A stretch of 64,000 nucleotides of DNA from Geothermobacter ehrlichii. GTDB lineage: Bacteria; Desulfobacterota; Desulfuromonadia; Desulfuromonadales; Geothermobacteraceae. Shown one piece after another: positions 1 to 7,680 of the stretch. The notes below the pieces were generated by a model, which was not told the DNA's origin, searched no databases, and was given only the letters and a program-made list of their open reading frames with translations. Every line of letters starts with the position of its first letter. Within the stretch, counting starts at the first letter, position 1. Both the position numbers and the translations under genes were made by a program. The DNA lies in assembly GCF_008124615.1 (NCBI RefSeq), contig NZ_VNIB01000014.1:41074-105073 (forward strand), written 5' to 3'.

Positions 1-2195
1 TTGATGCGTTTCTCGATGCGCTTGATGGTCTTGTCCTGTGCTTGCAGTGCTTCGCGTTCCTTGCGCGCGGATTCGCCCATCGAGTTTTTGAGGTCGTCAA
101 TCAGTGCCTTGAGAGCCTTCTTGATGACGGCGGCGGTGATTTTCTCGTCCTCCTCCGGCTCGTAGCCGGCCACTTCCTGCGCCGTTTCCACGGCTTCAGC
201 CAGTTCGCTCTGCGCTTCGCTGATGGCCGATTCCATCGTCTCGATCTCGTCCGCTTCCACTTGGAAATATTCGGCAATCAAGTAGTCGTCCGGGATCAGG
301 CTGTGGTGCCAGCCGGTGGAGACGATGGTCTTGAGGTCGTAGCGGATCTGCTGCCACCAGTTAACGAAGACGCCAGCGCTCTTGAATTCATCCAGCACGC
401 CGAGTGGGATGAGCTTATCCTTGAGGGTGGTGAGCAGTTCGGACCGGACCTCGGGCAGCTTCTTGCCGTCGCGCAGTTTGGCGAAATCCTCGCGGGCCAC
501 CGCCCACCAGCTCGAGAGCGCCTCGGTGTGGTGGTCGAGGGTTTGTTGCAGCCCAGGCTCGGCTTCAAACCAGGCCTTGATGGCGGGCTTACCGTCGATG
601 GCGTCCAGAAACAAGAGATAACCGGGCCGCTCGGGTTGGAACAGGGCATTGGTCTCCATGCCGAAGCGCTGGAAATCCGCCGTAAATAGCGAGACTTCGG
701 CCTCGGGAATGCCGCCGATCAGGTGGGCCTGCACATCCTCGGGTTCCGGTTCCGGGGTGTTGTCCACATAGCGGCGGATGTTGAGGTTGTAGTCGTGCTG
801 CTCGACGATTTCTTTCTTATCCACCAGCCGTGAGTATTTGGGAATTTCCAGCTTGTGGGTAAAAACGTGGTCGATCTTTTCGATGTCTTCGGGCCGCAGC
901 TTGTTCTGGTTCTTGCCCTCGGCGTATTCGCGGTCGGCGTTGATGAATAGAATCTTGCCCCTCAGTTCGTCCGGCTTGCGCTTGTTGACCACCAGCACAC
1001 AGGCAGGGATGCCGGTGCCGTAGAACAGCCCCGGCGGCAGGCTGATGATGGCCTCGATGATGTCGTCCTCGATGAAGATCTCGCGGATAAGCTTCTCCTT
1101 GCCGCCACGGAACAGCACGCCGTGAGGCATGATGGTGGCCATGTGGCCACCGGGTTTGAGGCTTGCGACCATGTGCTGGACGAACATCAGGTCGGCCTTC
1201 TTGCCGGTTTCCGGGCACCATTCGCGGAAACGTTCGGGGAAGCGCATATTGGCCCGGCTGTAGTTCTGCGAGAAAGGTGGATTGGCCAGCACCCGGTCAA
1301 AGGTGCGGGGCTTGCCGTTTTCCAGGATCAGCGGTTCTTCCAGCGTGTCCCCGTTCTCAATGGCGAAGCGGGTGATGTTGTGTAGGATCAGGTTCATATT
1401 GCAAATGGCCCAGACGGTACCGTTGGACTCCTGTCCGTAGAGAAACAGGTCGTTGGGGTCCTGTCCCTGCTCCTCGACATACTGGTGCGACTGGATGAGA
1501 AAACCGCCCGAGCCGACGGTGGGGTCGTAGATGGTGTTGCCCGCCTCGGGCTTGACCAGTTGCACCAGCAGGCGCACCACCTCGGCGGGGGTGTAGAATT
1601 CGCCGCCTTTCTTGCCGGCGCTGTCGGCAAAGTACTTGATAAGGTATTCGTAGGCCGCACCCAGCAGGTCAGGGAACTCGAAATTGTCATTGATCAGCGG
1701 CGGGAAGCTGCTGAAGTGATCCAGCAGATCTTTCCATTTCTGGTCGGGGATCTTGGTCTTGCCCTTGACCGCATTAAAATCGATGTTGTTCTTCAGGACT
1801 CCGGCCAGCGCATCGTTTTCTTCTTCAATGGCGGCGATGGCTTTGTTGAGCATGTTGCCGATATCATGCTTCAGATCCTTGAGTGCGGGGACGAGATTAC
1901 CGTCTTCGTCGGTCCATGACTCATGCCAGCGCGCACGTTTGGGGACGAAAAAGGTCTCGCCGTAAGAGGTCTTGTCTTCGAGGATCTCTTCCATCAGCTC
2001 GGGCTGCTCCCTGAGGTGGGCATACTCCTCACGCAGCTGTTCCCGCTTGCGGTCGAACTCGTCGGAAAGCCTCTTGAGGAACAGCATGCCGAAGATGAAT
2101 TCCTTGAACTCCGAAGCGTCCATCTTGCCGCGCAGAATGTCGGCAGCCTTGAAGAGGAAAGACTCAAGTTGAGAGAGCGTTATTTTTTCTTTCAA
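1..2195 (-). CDS. hsdM: Type I restriction-modification DNA methyltransferase subunit HsdM (partial, runs off the left edge)
   Basis: N6-adenine methyltransferase subunit of a type I restriction-modification system. It would work with HsdS for specificity and HsdR for cleavage. About 731 codons are open to the window edge without a stop. The N-terminal helical HsdM_N region is followed by the AdoMet-binding motif [10 protein letters not shown] near residue 221 and the catalytic NPPF (in NPPFSQNY) near residue 303. The C-terminal part is Glu/Lys-rich and probably coiled coil. The start is TTG at 2195: an in-frame TAA lies a few codons upstream, and AAGGGG is about 7 nt before the TTG. HsdS and HsdR are not visible and would be expected to the left. 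Confidence 0.93.
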   Translation of the reverse strand, partial: MKEKITLSQLESFLFKAADILRGKMDASEFKEFIFGMLFLKRLSDEFDRKREQLREEYAHLREQPELMEEILEDKTSYGETFFVPKRARWHESWTDEDGNLVPALKDLKHDIGNMLNKAIAAIEEENDALAGVLKNNIDFNAVKGKTKIPDQKWKDLLDHFSSFPPLINDNFEFPDLLGAAYEYLIKYFADSAGKKGGEFYTPAEVVRLLVQLVKPEAGNTIYDPTVGSGGFLIQSHQYVEEQGQDPNDLFLYGQESNGTVWAICNMNLILHNITRFAIENGDTLEEPLILENGKPRTFDRVLANPPFSQNYSRANMRFPERFREWCPETGKKADLMFVQHMVASLKPGGHMATIMPHGVLFRGGKEKLIREIFIEDDIIEAIISLPPGLFYGTGIPACVLVVNKRKPDELRGKILFINADREYAEGKNQNKLRPEDIEKIDHVFTHKLEIPKYSRLVDKKEIVEQHDYNLNIRRYVDNTPEPEPEDVQAHLIGGIPEAEVSLFTADFQRFGMETNALFQPERPGYLLFLDAIDGKPAIKAWFEAEPGLQQTLDHHTEALSSWWAVAREDFAKLRDGKKLPEVRSELLTTLKDKLIPLGVLDEFKSAGVFVNWWQQIRYDLKTIVSTGWHHSLIPDDYLIAEYFQVEADEIETMESAISEAQSELAEAVETAQEVAGYEPEEDEKITAAVIKKALKALIDDLKNSMGESARKEREALQAQDKTIKRIEKRI

Positions 2196-2834
2196 TGGAT
2201 TACCCCTTGCCAGTTAGTAATCGTAGCTAGTAGCGTTAAAATGAATGTTTATCTCTAAGCTGCGGTGTTCTCTGCGAGGTTAGAGAAGAACACTCACCCC
2301 ATCTCCAATCCGAACCTGCCACCCTTAGCATTCCTATCCAAATAGCCCTGTCAGCAAATTGGACCATGGGGCAACGCAGAGAGAGCACGTCTTTGAGGGT
2401 CACCGTCGTAACAAAAGTTGGGATGGTTGGAACTTTTACCTCTGTTGTTGAGGACGTCCTTGGCCATTACCTGCCAACTTTCCACAAGGTTTACCATCAA
2501 AATCAAACAGCAATAGAGTTCGCGAACACTACTGGCTTTCGCAGAACCTACTCACCCAAAAATTCCAACTATATACTTTCCCCTCTGCCAAAAAGAACCC
2601 CTCCCATTTGTAAGAAGAACCAGAAGATACGGTCTGACAGAAGCAATTAGATGTCTTCTTTAACTGATATGGCTTGGGGATGACCAGAAAAGCTTACCGA
2701 TGGGGCGCAAGGCCTGCCCCCATCTTGCCCCCCTCCCTGCAACCGATCCCATAAATAGTTGTTATTTTAACACTAACAGCCCAATTCCCAAAGGAGAAGA
2801 TTGGCCCTTGAGACTACTGTTGGAGGACTTCGCC
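2196..2834. other. 639-bp gap without a convincing gene
   Basis: This stretch lies between hsdM and the nuclease-like gene, both on the minus strand, so it would be the upstream region of hsdM. It is noticeably more AT-rich than the chromosome to the right. A 94-codon plus-strand frame (2366-2650) has no ribosome-binding site and a low-complexity translation, so I do not call it a gene. I see no RNA gene or clear repeat. Confidence 0.5.
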
Positions 2835-3509
2835 TCAGGCGTACAAATATTTTTCCTCGCCCTTGCACCAGCCAAGGTGCAACAAAACACCTTCTACCTC
2901 TCCAACCGTAACCAACCTGCCGATCTCGGCCTTTTTGCCGAACAGATTTACGAAGAAGCGGAAGTCGTCGAACCATTCATTGGTTTGACTGAAGCTGTGA
3001 ACCAGCATGACGGCATGCCTAGCGGGAAAACGGTGGGCCTCAATCACGGCCGACGCCGTCCGGTGCAGCAGCTGATACCGAGTTCCCAATGGCGGGGGGC
3101 TGGAGAGACCCAGCTGCTCCTGAAGGTAGGCAAGTCGCTCCATCTTTCCTTTCGAGGCATCTTTGTACCATTCACCGATGGTTGGCCCGAACGGCTCCGA
3201 AACCTTTCCCTCGACGGCAATCGAGACCAGCTCTTTCTCCTTCCTAGCCAGAACCCAGAGATCACTCTGTGATGGTCGCGTTCCCCCGGGGAGTGGAACT
3301 TGATGTTCCGGAAAGCCCAACAACATCCCAAGGCCATCGAGAACCGTTCCTCGGAATATCCTTTTGACCTCAAGGGGAAAACCATCGGCCTCCTGCCAGC
3401 AGTAAGCAAAGGCACGAGCCGAAAATCCGGGTTTCCACTGCTCCTCAGGTTCGGCCAGAAACTGTTGCCAGTCTTCAGCGGATTGTGCAGGTATGTAGAT
3501 TTTACTCAT
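2835..3509 (-). CDS. PD-(D/E)XK nuclease-like protein (DUF6946-type)
   Basis: 224-residue soluble protein with no signal peptide or membrane segment. Its middle contains QSDLWVLA followed by IAVEGKVSEPFG: Asp83, Glu100 and Lys102 have the spacing of the D...ExK active site of PD-(D/E)XK nucleases. The overall pattern resembles the DUF6946 group, which I recall from sequence feel only. A ribosome-binding site (AAAGG) precedes the ATG. It sits next to hsdM in the island, which suggests a role in DNA restriction or phage defence. No substrate can be named. A perfect inverted repeat lies about 85 bp upstream and could be its operator. Confidence 0.6.
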   Translation of the reverse strand: MSKIYIPAQSAEDWQQFLAEPEEQWKPGFSARAFAYCWQEADGFPLEVKRIFRGTVLDGLGMLLGFPEHQVPLPGGTRPSQSDLWVLARKEKELVSIAVEGKVSEPFGPTIGEWYKDASKGKMERLAYLQEQLGLSSPPPLGTRYQLLHRTASAVIEAHRFPARHAVMLVHSFSQTNEWFDDFRFFVNLFGKKAEIGRLVTVGEVEGVLLHLGWCKGEEKYLYA

Positions 3510-3594
3510 TGCTTGAAACCTTTCCCGGGGAGACTGTCTCCCGTAAATTCTTCACTGCCGAGGTCCCTTGGACGGCTGAAATTCTACCAATTCG

Positions 3595-3615
3595 TTGTGA
3601 CAAAAAAAGTCACAA
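3595..3615. repeat. Perfect inverted repeat TTGTGAC-A7-GTCACAA
   Basis: Two perfect 7-bp arms are separated by seven A residues upstream of the minus-strand nuclease-like gene. It could be a dyad operator or a weak hairpin. The arm GTCACAA recurs in the phased direct repeats at 7400-7427, which suggests a shared binding protein within the island. Confidence 0.6.
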
Positions 3616-3678
3616 TAATCGCCTGGCGGAAAAAAGAACCAACGCCCCCACCCCCATCATTGCCTCTGCCAAGATGAG

Positions 3679-3918
3679 GTGGCGGTCAGCCTGCTGGAGA
3701 AGGTTCTCGACTCCACCGGACGTGCTTTTCCTTGCGTGGTGGCAACAGAAACGCGACAGAAACTCTGCCGGTCCCGCCGCGGGAACCGGCAACATTTTCC
3801 AGACGCACCACCTAGCGGGCTTCCCGACGGGCCCACGGACACCATCGACGTTCCGGAAGCCGTCGCCGAATGGGCCGGCAAGCTTCTGCGGGCCATCTAC
3901 CAGGCCCGGCAACGCTAG
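3679..3918 (+). CDS. Small hypothetical island protein
   Basis: 79 codons starting at GTG 3679, with GATGAG just before it as a weak ribosome-binding site. The sequence (start VAVSLLEKVLDS, end AVAEWAGKLLRAIYQARQR) looks like a real helical protein at its termini, with a basic Arg-rich middle. The reading frame stays open upstream of the GTG (CLCQDE), so it may be the remnant of a longer protein. It ends 19 bp from the convergent antitoxin gene. I do not recognise it. Confidence 0.35.
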   Translation: MAVSLLEKVLDSTGRAFPCVVATETRQKLCRSRRGNRQHFPDAPPSGLPDGPTDTIDVPEAVAEWAGKLLRAIYQARQR

Positions 3919-3936
3919 ATTGAGGCGGGAAAGGAG

Positions 3937-4329
3937 CTACGGTGCCTCGAGGTCGAGATAACGCCGTATCGTCAGAAAACCTTCGTAGCCCTGCTTCATG
4001 ATGGCAAGCGGAGGGCGATGATCGAATCGCCGGTTCGGCTGGGAGACCCACCGATAAGCCAGCTCTTTGTTGTGCGGAAAGATTTTGCGCAGTGCCTGGT
4101 GAATCCCCAGCAGATGGCCGACCCTGGCGATCAGATCCTGCCGGGCAGCCAGGGGATGGCCTCGCCGGTAGCGGGCGATGGTCGTGCGACTCTTCGGGGA
4201 GAGTCCGAGCAGAACGGCCTGCTCCTCCACCGTCAGCTGCCAGTGATCGAACAGGCGGGTGACCATCTTGGCCAGACGACGCCGGCTGTCGACGTCATAC
4301 AGGTCGATGGCGGGCTGGACGGCAGGCAT
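3937..4329 (-). CDS. Xre/MbcA/ParS-family antitoxin, orphan
   Basis: 130-residue protein. It has an N-terminal helix-turn-helix-like region (EEQAVLLGLSPKSRTTIARY, about residues 35-54) and a C-terminal DUF2384 toxin-binding region (PNRRFDHRPPLAIMKQGYEGFLTIRRYLD). Family members neutralise RES-type (NAD-degrading) or related toxins. The start chosen is ATG 4329 (MPAVQPA); the frame stays open further upstream but loses similarity. No RES-domain gene is visible on either side: the downstream stretch to 3610 holds only the small plus-strand frame. It follows the HD-domain gene in the same direction, with a strong stem-loop between them. It may instead act as a plain regulator. Confidence 0.72.
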   Translation of the reverse strand: MPAVQPAIDLYDVDSRRRLAKMVTRLFDHWQLTVEEQAVLLGLSPKSRTTIARYRRGHPLAARQDLIARVGHLLGIHQALRKIFPHNKELAYRWVSQPNRRFDHRPPLAIMKQGYEGFLTIRRYLDLEAP

Positions 4330-4369
4330 GGCACCCCTTTCCAGAATGTACTTCCGATAGTGTCGGGAC

Positions 4370-4398
4370 GCCAGGCGGAAGCCGGGCTTCCGCCTGGC
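4370..4398. repeat. 13-bp perfect stem-loop between HD gene and antitoxin
   Basis: The arms GCCAGGCGGAAGC and GCTTCCGCCTGGC are perfect complements with a 3-nt loop. On the minus strand it lies after the HD gene and 41 bp before the antitoxin start. There is no T-run, so it is more likely an mRNA processing or stability element, or a leaky terminator, than a canonical terminator. Confidence 0.6.
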
Positions 4399-4472
4399 AG
4401 ACAACCTAAAGCTTACGTCCCTCTTCGACCTTCCGCAAGAGTTCGGAGGCCGCTGGTCGTCTTCCTTGTCTT

Positions 4473-5321
4473 TCACTGTCCCTGAGTGGCCAGTCCGGCG
4501 CTGATCCGGTCGGCGCTGCGCACCACTTCGGCCATGGTCAACCGGGGAATCCTGCCATCCCGCCGTCCCTTGCGCCAAGTCAGCAAGTAGCGCAGATCGG
4601 CGGCGATTGCGGGCCTGTGCCGGTCGAGCCATTTCAGGTGCGGTGCCAGCACCTCCAGGGTCAGCTTGTCGTGATCCAGGGTCTGTCCCAGGCTGGTGCG
4701 TCGCATGTCGGCGGTCAGTGTCAGCACCTTGCCGATGTCGTGAAACAGGGCCGCCACCATGCCGCATTCCATCTGCTCGCGACCGAATTGCGGATGACGA
4801 AACACCGACTGCACGCACTCGAGGCTGTGCTGCAGCAGACCACCGGGCCAGGCATGGTGATGGCGCAGGCTTGCGGGCGCCGAGACGAACAAAAATGCCA
4901 GCCCGTCGTCGCCGAGGACGTTCAGGGTGAACTGCCGCAGATGCGGGTCGGTCAGATGAGCGACCCAGGCATCGAGATAGTACAGCAGCCAAGGCAGCGG
5001 GCAGACGCTTTGCGGAATCAGCCGCACGACCTCGCCCAGCCGGTCCTGGACGTCACCGATCCGCTCGACATCCAGAACGATCCCGTCCCGGCGCCGGCGG
5101 ATGGCACCAACGACCTCGACGCAGCGCAGATCCTGCAGCAGCGACTCGGTGTCACTGTCCGGCGCCCAGAGATAGGCTGGCACCCGTCCGCTCATGTCCT
5201 CGAGTTCCAGGGCGACGTAGGGGCAGCCTTTTCGGGTATGCCGCAATCGCGGACGGCGCAGCCGGTAGAGCCCCCGAACCGTCCCCCTTCCCTTTTCAAT
5301 CAGCGTGCGTATCGGCAACAT
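4473..5321 (-). CDS. OB-fold/HD-domain protein (YhaM or TraI_2-like)
   Basis: 282 residues. The N-terminal about 100 residues look like an OB-fold nucleic-acid binding region. The middle holds HHHAWPGGLLQH (154-165) and the metal-binding doublet FHDIGK (His194, Asp195) typical of HD phosphohydrolases. This layout matches YhaM-type 3'-5' exonucleases and also the HD-like TraI_2 domain of mobile-element relaxases. Here it is encoded behind the integrase, with its ATG 26 bp inside the integrase end, and AAAGGAG precedes the start. Close coupling to the integrase suggests a job in element maintenance or transfer. The exact activity is not decidable from sequence. Confidence 0.75.
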   Translation of the reverse strand: MLPIRTLIEKGRGTVRGLYRLRRPRLRHTRKGCPYVALELEDMSGRVPAYLWAPDSDTESLLQDLRCVEVVGAIRRRRDGIVLDVERIGDVQDRLGEVVRLIPQSVCPLPWLLYYLDAWVAHLTDPHLRQFTLNVLGDDGLAFLFVSAPASLRHHHAWPGGLLQHSLECVQSVFRHPQFGREQMECGMVAALFHDIGKVLTLTADMRRTSLGQTLDHDKLTLEVLAPHLKWLDRHRPAIAADLRYLLTWRKGRRDGRIPRLTMAEVVRSADRISAGLATQGQ

Positions 5322-6513
5322 CCTCGACTCCTTTCAGGCTGCTCACCAGCAGCCGCTCGAAGGCCGAACCGTCCCGACGGGTCAGGTTGGGCACGAAGCG
5401 GGAATAGACGGTGAACAGCATCTCGGTGCTGGAGTGCCCCATCTGCCGGGCGATCCATTCGGGGTTTTCCCCGGCGGCGAGCCAGAGGGTCGCCGCCGTG
5501 TGCCGGGTCTGGTAGGGACGCCGGCGCTTCATGCCTAGCAGCTGCAGTGTCGGATACCAGATGCGCTTGGTCACGTTGACATGATCCAGCGGCTTGCCCT
5601 GGCGGTTGCAGAAAACGAATCCTCCACCAGCCCCGGTGACATCCCACTGCTTCTTCAGGGCCTCGTACACGAGGCTGCTCATCTGGATCTCGCGAATGGA
5701 CCCGGGCGTCTTCGGTGTCTCGATGCGGCCCTGCACCAGGGTCTCGCGCACCAGGATCTCCTTCCGGTCGAAATCGACGTACTTCCACTGCAATCCGTCG
5801 ATCTCTCCGGTCCGCATGCCGGTGAAGAAACGCACCGTGTAGTAATTGCGATAATCCGGCCGCACGCGGGCGAGAAAGGTTTTCACTTCCTCCAGCGAAA
5901 AGGGATCCACGTCGGTCTTGGGCACTTTCAGGGGTTTGATGCCGACAAAGGGCGTGTTAAAGTGAAATCGGTCGGCCGCATCATTGAGAATCATGCGCAA
6001 CGGCGTCATGATGTGATTGATCCTCATGGGCGACAGCCCTACCCTGTTTCCGACCCGGACTTTGGCGAGTGAGGACCGGAACTTGAGGATGTCACCCTTG
6101 GTGATGTGGCTGACCGCCATTTCCCCAAACTCGGGGATGAGGTACTTGTCCAGGATGCCGCGCACCGTCACCCGGTGCGAGATCTTCCAGGCGACCTCGT
6201 TTTCGAGAAACCACTCCTCGCAGAACTCTCCGAACAGGGGCGTATCTCCCGGCACAACCTGGGTAGCGGACGGTCTCTGGACAAAAGGCTTTGCCGCCAT
6301 AACCCGCTGCAGATTCCGACTGCCGGGAAAGTAGCTGGCGTAATCGAAGGTTCCCAGCTTGATCTCCTGTTCGATGCGCGCCATGAACGCTTCGAGCTTT
6401 TTCCGGTTGGCCGGCGTATCGTCCAGCAAGGTCTGCTCCCGACAGCGAATGCCATTGTAAAAGAAATCGAAATACAACTTCCCTGTCTCTTTTCTCACCC
6501 TGACCTTACCCAT
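5296..6513 (-). CDS. int: Tyrosine recombinase/integrase
   Basis: 405 residues. It has an N-terminal arm-binding/DUF3596-like region (1-75), a SAM-like core-binding domain (about 95-195) and the catalytic domain (205-375). Catalytic residues visible are Arg234 (GMRTGE), Arg337 in YQTRH, His360 (QMGHSS) and the nucleophile Tyr370 (VYSRF). All expected residues are present, so it is probably active. It would insert the island at a tRNA 3' end, here tRNA-Arg about 1 kb to the right. It overlaps the excisionase-like gene upstream by 8 bp and the HD gene downstream by 26 bp, so the three are one transcription unit. Confidence 0.93.
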   Translation of the reverse strand: MGKVRVRKETGKLYFDFFYNGIRCREQTLLDDTPANRKKLEAFMARIEQEIKLGTFDYASYFPGSRNLQRVMAAKPFVQRPSATQVVPGDTPLFGEFCEEWFLENEVAWKISHRVTVRGILDKYLIPEFGEMAVSHITKGDILKFRSSLAKVRVGNRVGLSPMRINHIMTPLRMILNDAADRFHFNTPFVGIKPLKVPKTDVDPFSLEEVKTFLARVRPDYRNYYTVRFFTGMRTGEIDGLQWKYVDFDRKEILVRETLVQGRIETPKTPGSIREIQMSSLVYEALKKQWDVTGAGGGFVFCNRQGKPLDHVNVTKRIWYPTLQLLGMKRRRPYQTRHTAATLWLAAGENPEWIARQMGHSSTEMLFTVYSRFVPNLTRRDGSAFERLLVSSLKGVEDVADTHAD

Positions 6514-6745
6514 TGATCACACCTCCTCCTGCCAGGGGAATCACAGGTCGCTGCTCAACGGAGGGCTTGACCATGTCCCGCTCGATCGCCTCCCAGATGT
6601 AAAGGACCCGCCGCCGACCGAAAGGACGAATGTAATGGACCCCCTCGATGAACACCGCATCCTTCAGGGTGCCGCGGATGTAACCGGGTTCGTACTTGAG
6701 ACGGGCTGCCAGCTCCTCCGTGGTCAGGTAAGTACGCTCTTCCAT
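6506..6745 (-). CDS. Excisionase-like small DNA-binding protein
   Basis: 79 residues from ATG 6745 (MEERTYLTTEELAARL). A winged-helix start resembling AlpA/Xis proteins is followed by YIRPFGRRRVLYIWEAIER, a typical beta-wing plus helix ending. The ATG is preceded by AAAGGAG at about 8 nt, which decides this start over longer in-frame alternatives at 6763 and 6793. It overlaps the integrase start by 8 bp. It likely directs recombination toward excision, or helps regulate integrase expression. Confidence 0.72.
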   Translation of the reverse strand: MEERTYLTTEELAARLKYEPGYIRGTLKDAVFIEGVHYIRPFGRRRVLYIWEAIERDMVKPSVEQRPVIPLAGGGVING

Positions 6746-6783
6746 TTTGCACTCTCCTTTCATCGTTTGTTGAATATATTCGT

Positions 6784-6812
6784 CATATAACACTCGTTTT
6801 CGTTCTTGTCAA
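6784..6812 (-). promoter_or_regulatory. Sigma-70-type promoter for the excisionase-integrase operon
   Basis: On the minus strand TTGACA (6812-6807) is separated by exactly 17 bp from TATATG (6789-6784). This is a near-consensus promoter about 40 bp before the excisionase-like start. It faces away from the Xre gene at 6945. Confidence 0.75.
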
Positions 6813-6895
6813 TCACATTTTTAGCTTATTCTCTACACATGAACACCAGAGTTCCTCCTTGAAGACTTCACGTGTCAAAAAGAGGGATTCAGCAA

Positions 6896-6924
6896 TTGAA
6901 TTTTCGAGAAAAAGAATTTAGATT
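6896..6924 (+). promoter_or_regulatory. Candidate sigma-70 promoter for the Xre regulator
   Basis: TTGAAT (6896-6901), a 17-bp spacer, and TAGATT (6919-6924) lie just upstream of GAGGAGGA and the GTG start at 6945. The match is moderate. If used, the transcript leader would be only about 15 nt. Confidence 0.45.
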
Positions 6925-6944
6925 GGGCGTCAGAGGAGGAAGAC

Positions 6945-7175
6945 GTGATTCGATACAGACTGAAAGAATTGATGGCTGACTACCAGTTCCGCACCGGGCA
7001 GAGGCTTACATTCGATGAACTGGCAAAGCAGACTCAAATCCACAGAACCACTTTATCCAAGATTGCCAACCAGCGGAGCTACAACACCACCACGGACAAT
7101 ATCGACCGGCTCTGCAAATTTTTCAGGTGCAACGTCGGGGAGCTGATGGAATACGTGGAAGATCCAACGGATTGA
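6945..7175 (+). CDS. Small Xre/Cro-CI type regulator
   Basis: 76 residues, nearly all one helix-turn-helix domain of the HTH_26/Cro-CI type: LTFDELAKQTQIHRTTLSKI, then TDNIDRLCKFFRCNVGELMEYV. The GTG start at 6945 has a strong GAGGAGGA ribosome-binding site. It diverges from the excisionase-integrase operon across about 200 bp holding promoters in both directions. By position it resembles a lysogeny-type repressor that controls excision. Its DNA target is not identified. Confidence 0.85.
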   Translation: MIRYRLKELMADYQFRTGQRLTFDELAKQTQIHRTTLSKIANQRSYNTTTDNIDRLCKFFRCNVGELMEYVEDPTD

Positions 7176-7316
7176 ACAAAGGGTACACACCGCGCATTCT
7201 TGGACCAAAGGTCCTATCTGACGGCCCTGAGTCGAACGGCCATCCACCAAACAAAATTGGCACGATTTTTCAGTCCCACAACATCCCGTTTTTCCAAAAA
7301 GCTCATATCCCCTTGC
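7176..7316. other. Non-coding spacer between Xre gene and att-proximal repeats
   Basis: No gene is supported here. Together with the repeats at 7317-7427 and the terminator at 7437-7467 it forms a 300-bp non-coding zone between the Xre gene and tRNA-Arg, where an attachment site would be expected. Confidence 0.5.
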
Positions 7317-7384
7317 CGACCGAAGGTCAAACCGGGTTGACCTTCGGTCGAGGGAAAACCGGCGAATTCGGCAACCGAAGGTCA
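7317..7384. repeat. 14-bp inverted repeat plus a third copy of ACCGAAGGTCA near tRNA-Arg
   Basis: CGACCGAAGGTCAA (7317-7330) and its exact complement TTGACCTTCGGTCG (7337-7350) flank a 6-nt loop. A third copy of ACCGAAGGTCA lies at 7374-7384. The core CCGAAGGTCA also occurs inside the adjacent tRNA-Arg gene (minus strand, 7512-7503). This suggests recombination-related sites derived from or matching the tRNA. Confidence 0.7.
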
Positions 7385-7399
7385 TTCCAGACACTTCAG

Positions 7400-7427
7400 C
7401 GTCACAAATTCGTCACAAAAACGTCAC
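7400..7427 (+). repeat. Three CGTCACA repeats at exact 11-bp spacing
   Basis: CGTCACA begins at 7400, 7411 and 7422, one helical turn apart, so a protein could bind three sites on one face. Position between integrase and tRNA suits integrase arm sites or an excisionase or repressor array. Confidence 0.65.
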
Positions 7428-7436
7428 ATAAAAACA

Positions 7437-7467
7437 AACGGGCTACGGAAATCATCCGTAACCCGTT
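7437..7467 (-). terminator. Terminator downstream of tRNA-Arg
   Basis: A 12-13 bp stem (ACGGGCTACGGA against TCCGTAACCCGT, one mismatch) with loop AATCA lies 8 bp beyond the tRNA 3' end. On the minus strand it is followed by TTTGTTTT. It should end the tRNA transcript at the island border. Confidence 0.75.
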
Positions 7468-7475
7468 GATTTTAG

Positions 7476-7552
7476 TGGCGCGCTCGACAGGATTCGAACC
7501 TGTGACCTTCGGCTCCGGAGGCCGACGCTCTATCCAGCTGAGCTACGAGCGC
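7476..7552 (-). tRNA. tRNA-Arg (anticodon CCG)
   Basis: 77-nt cloverleaf on the minus strand. The acceptor arms GCGCTCG and CGAGCGC pair and the 3' CCA is encoded. The D-arm is AGCTCAGCTGGATAGAGC, the anticodon loop is CTCCGGA with anticodon CCG, and the T-loop is GGTTCGAATCC. It reads CGG codons. Its 3' end faces the integrase, so it is the likely integration site of the island. Confidence 0.97.
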
Positions 7553-7680
7553 GTGGAGGCTTTATATAGCCCAAAGCGCGCAGGATTGCAATTGGAAAAA
7601 ACGTTCTTCAGGGCAACTGTCCCGTCGGCTTCCCTTTCTGCTATAATCGGCCGAACACTGATGGAGAGGAAGGCCACGAA

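Larger units (their letters stand above)
1..7478. mobile_element. Genomic island end, integrated at tRNA-Arg
   Basis: The segment left of the tRNA-Arg 3' end carries an integrase, an excisionase-like gene, a small Xre regulator, an orphan antitoxin, a nuclease-like protein and a type I methyltransferase. This is a typical integrative-element cargo. The integrase is transcribed away from the tRNA and the tRNA 3' end faces the island, the usual arrangement when integration uses a tRNA 3' half. Sparse genes and lower GC contrast with the dense chromosome to the right. The other end is outside the window, so the size and the second att site are unknown. The exact boundary is inferred. Confidence 0.65.

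Noticed and set aside
2366..2650. A 94-codon plus-strand frame in the island gap
   Set aside because: No ribosome-binding site, no family motif, low-complexity AT-rich translation.
3610..3936. A RES-domain toxin gene next to the orphan antitoxin
   Set aside because: I looked in all frames between 3610 and 3937 and found no RES-like sequence; only a small plus-strand hypothetical frame is present.
3937..4992. A 351-codon minus-strand frame including the antitoxin
   Set aside because: Only the last 130 codons show DUF2384 similarity; the upstream part is antisense-like reading of the HD gene region. Start placed at 4329.
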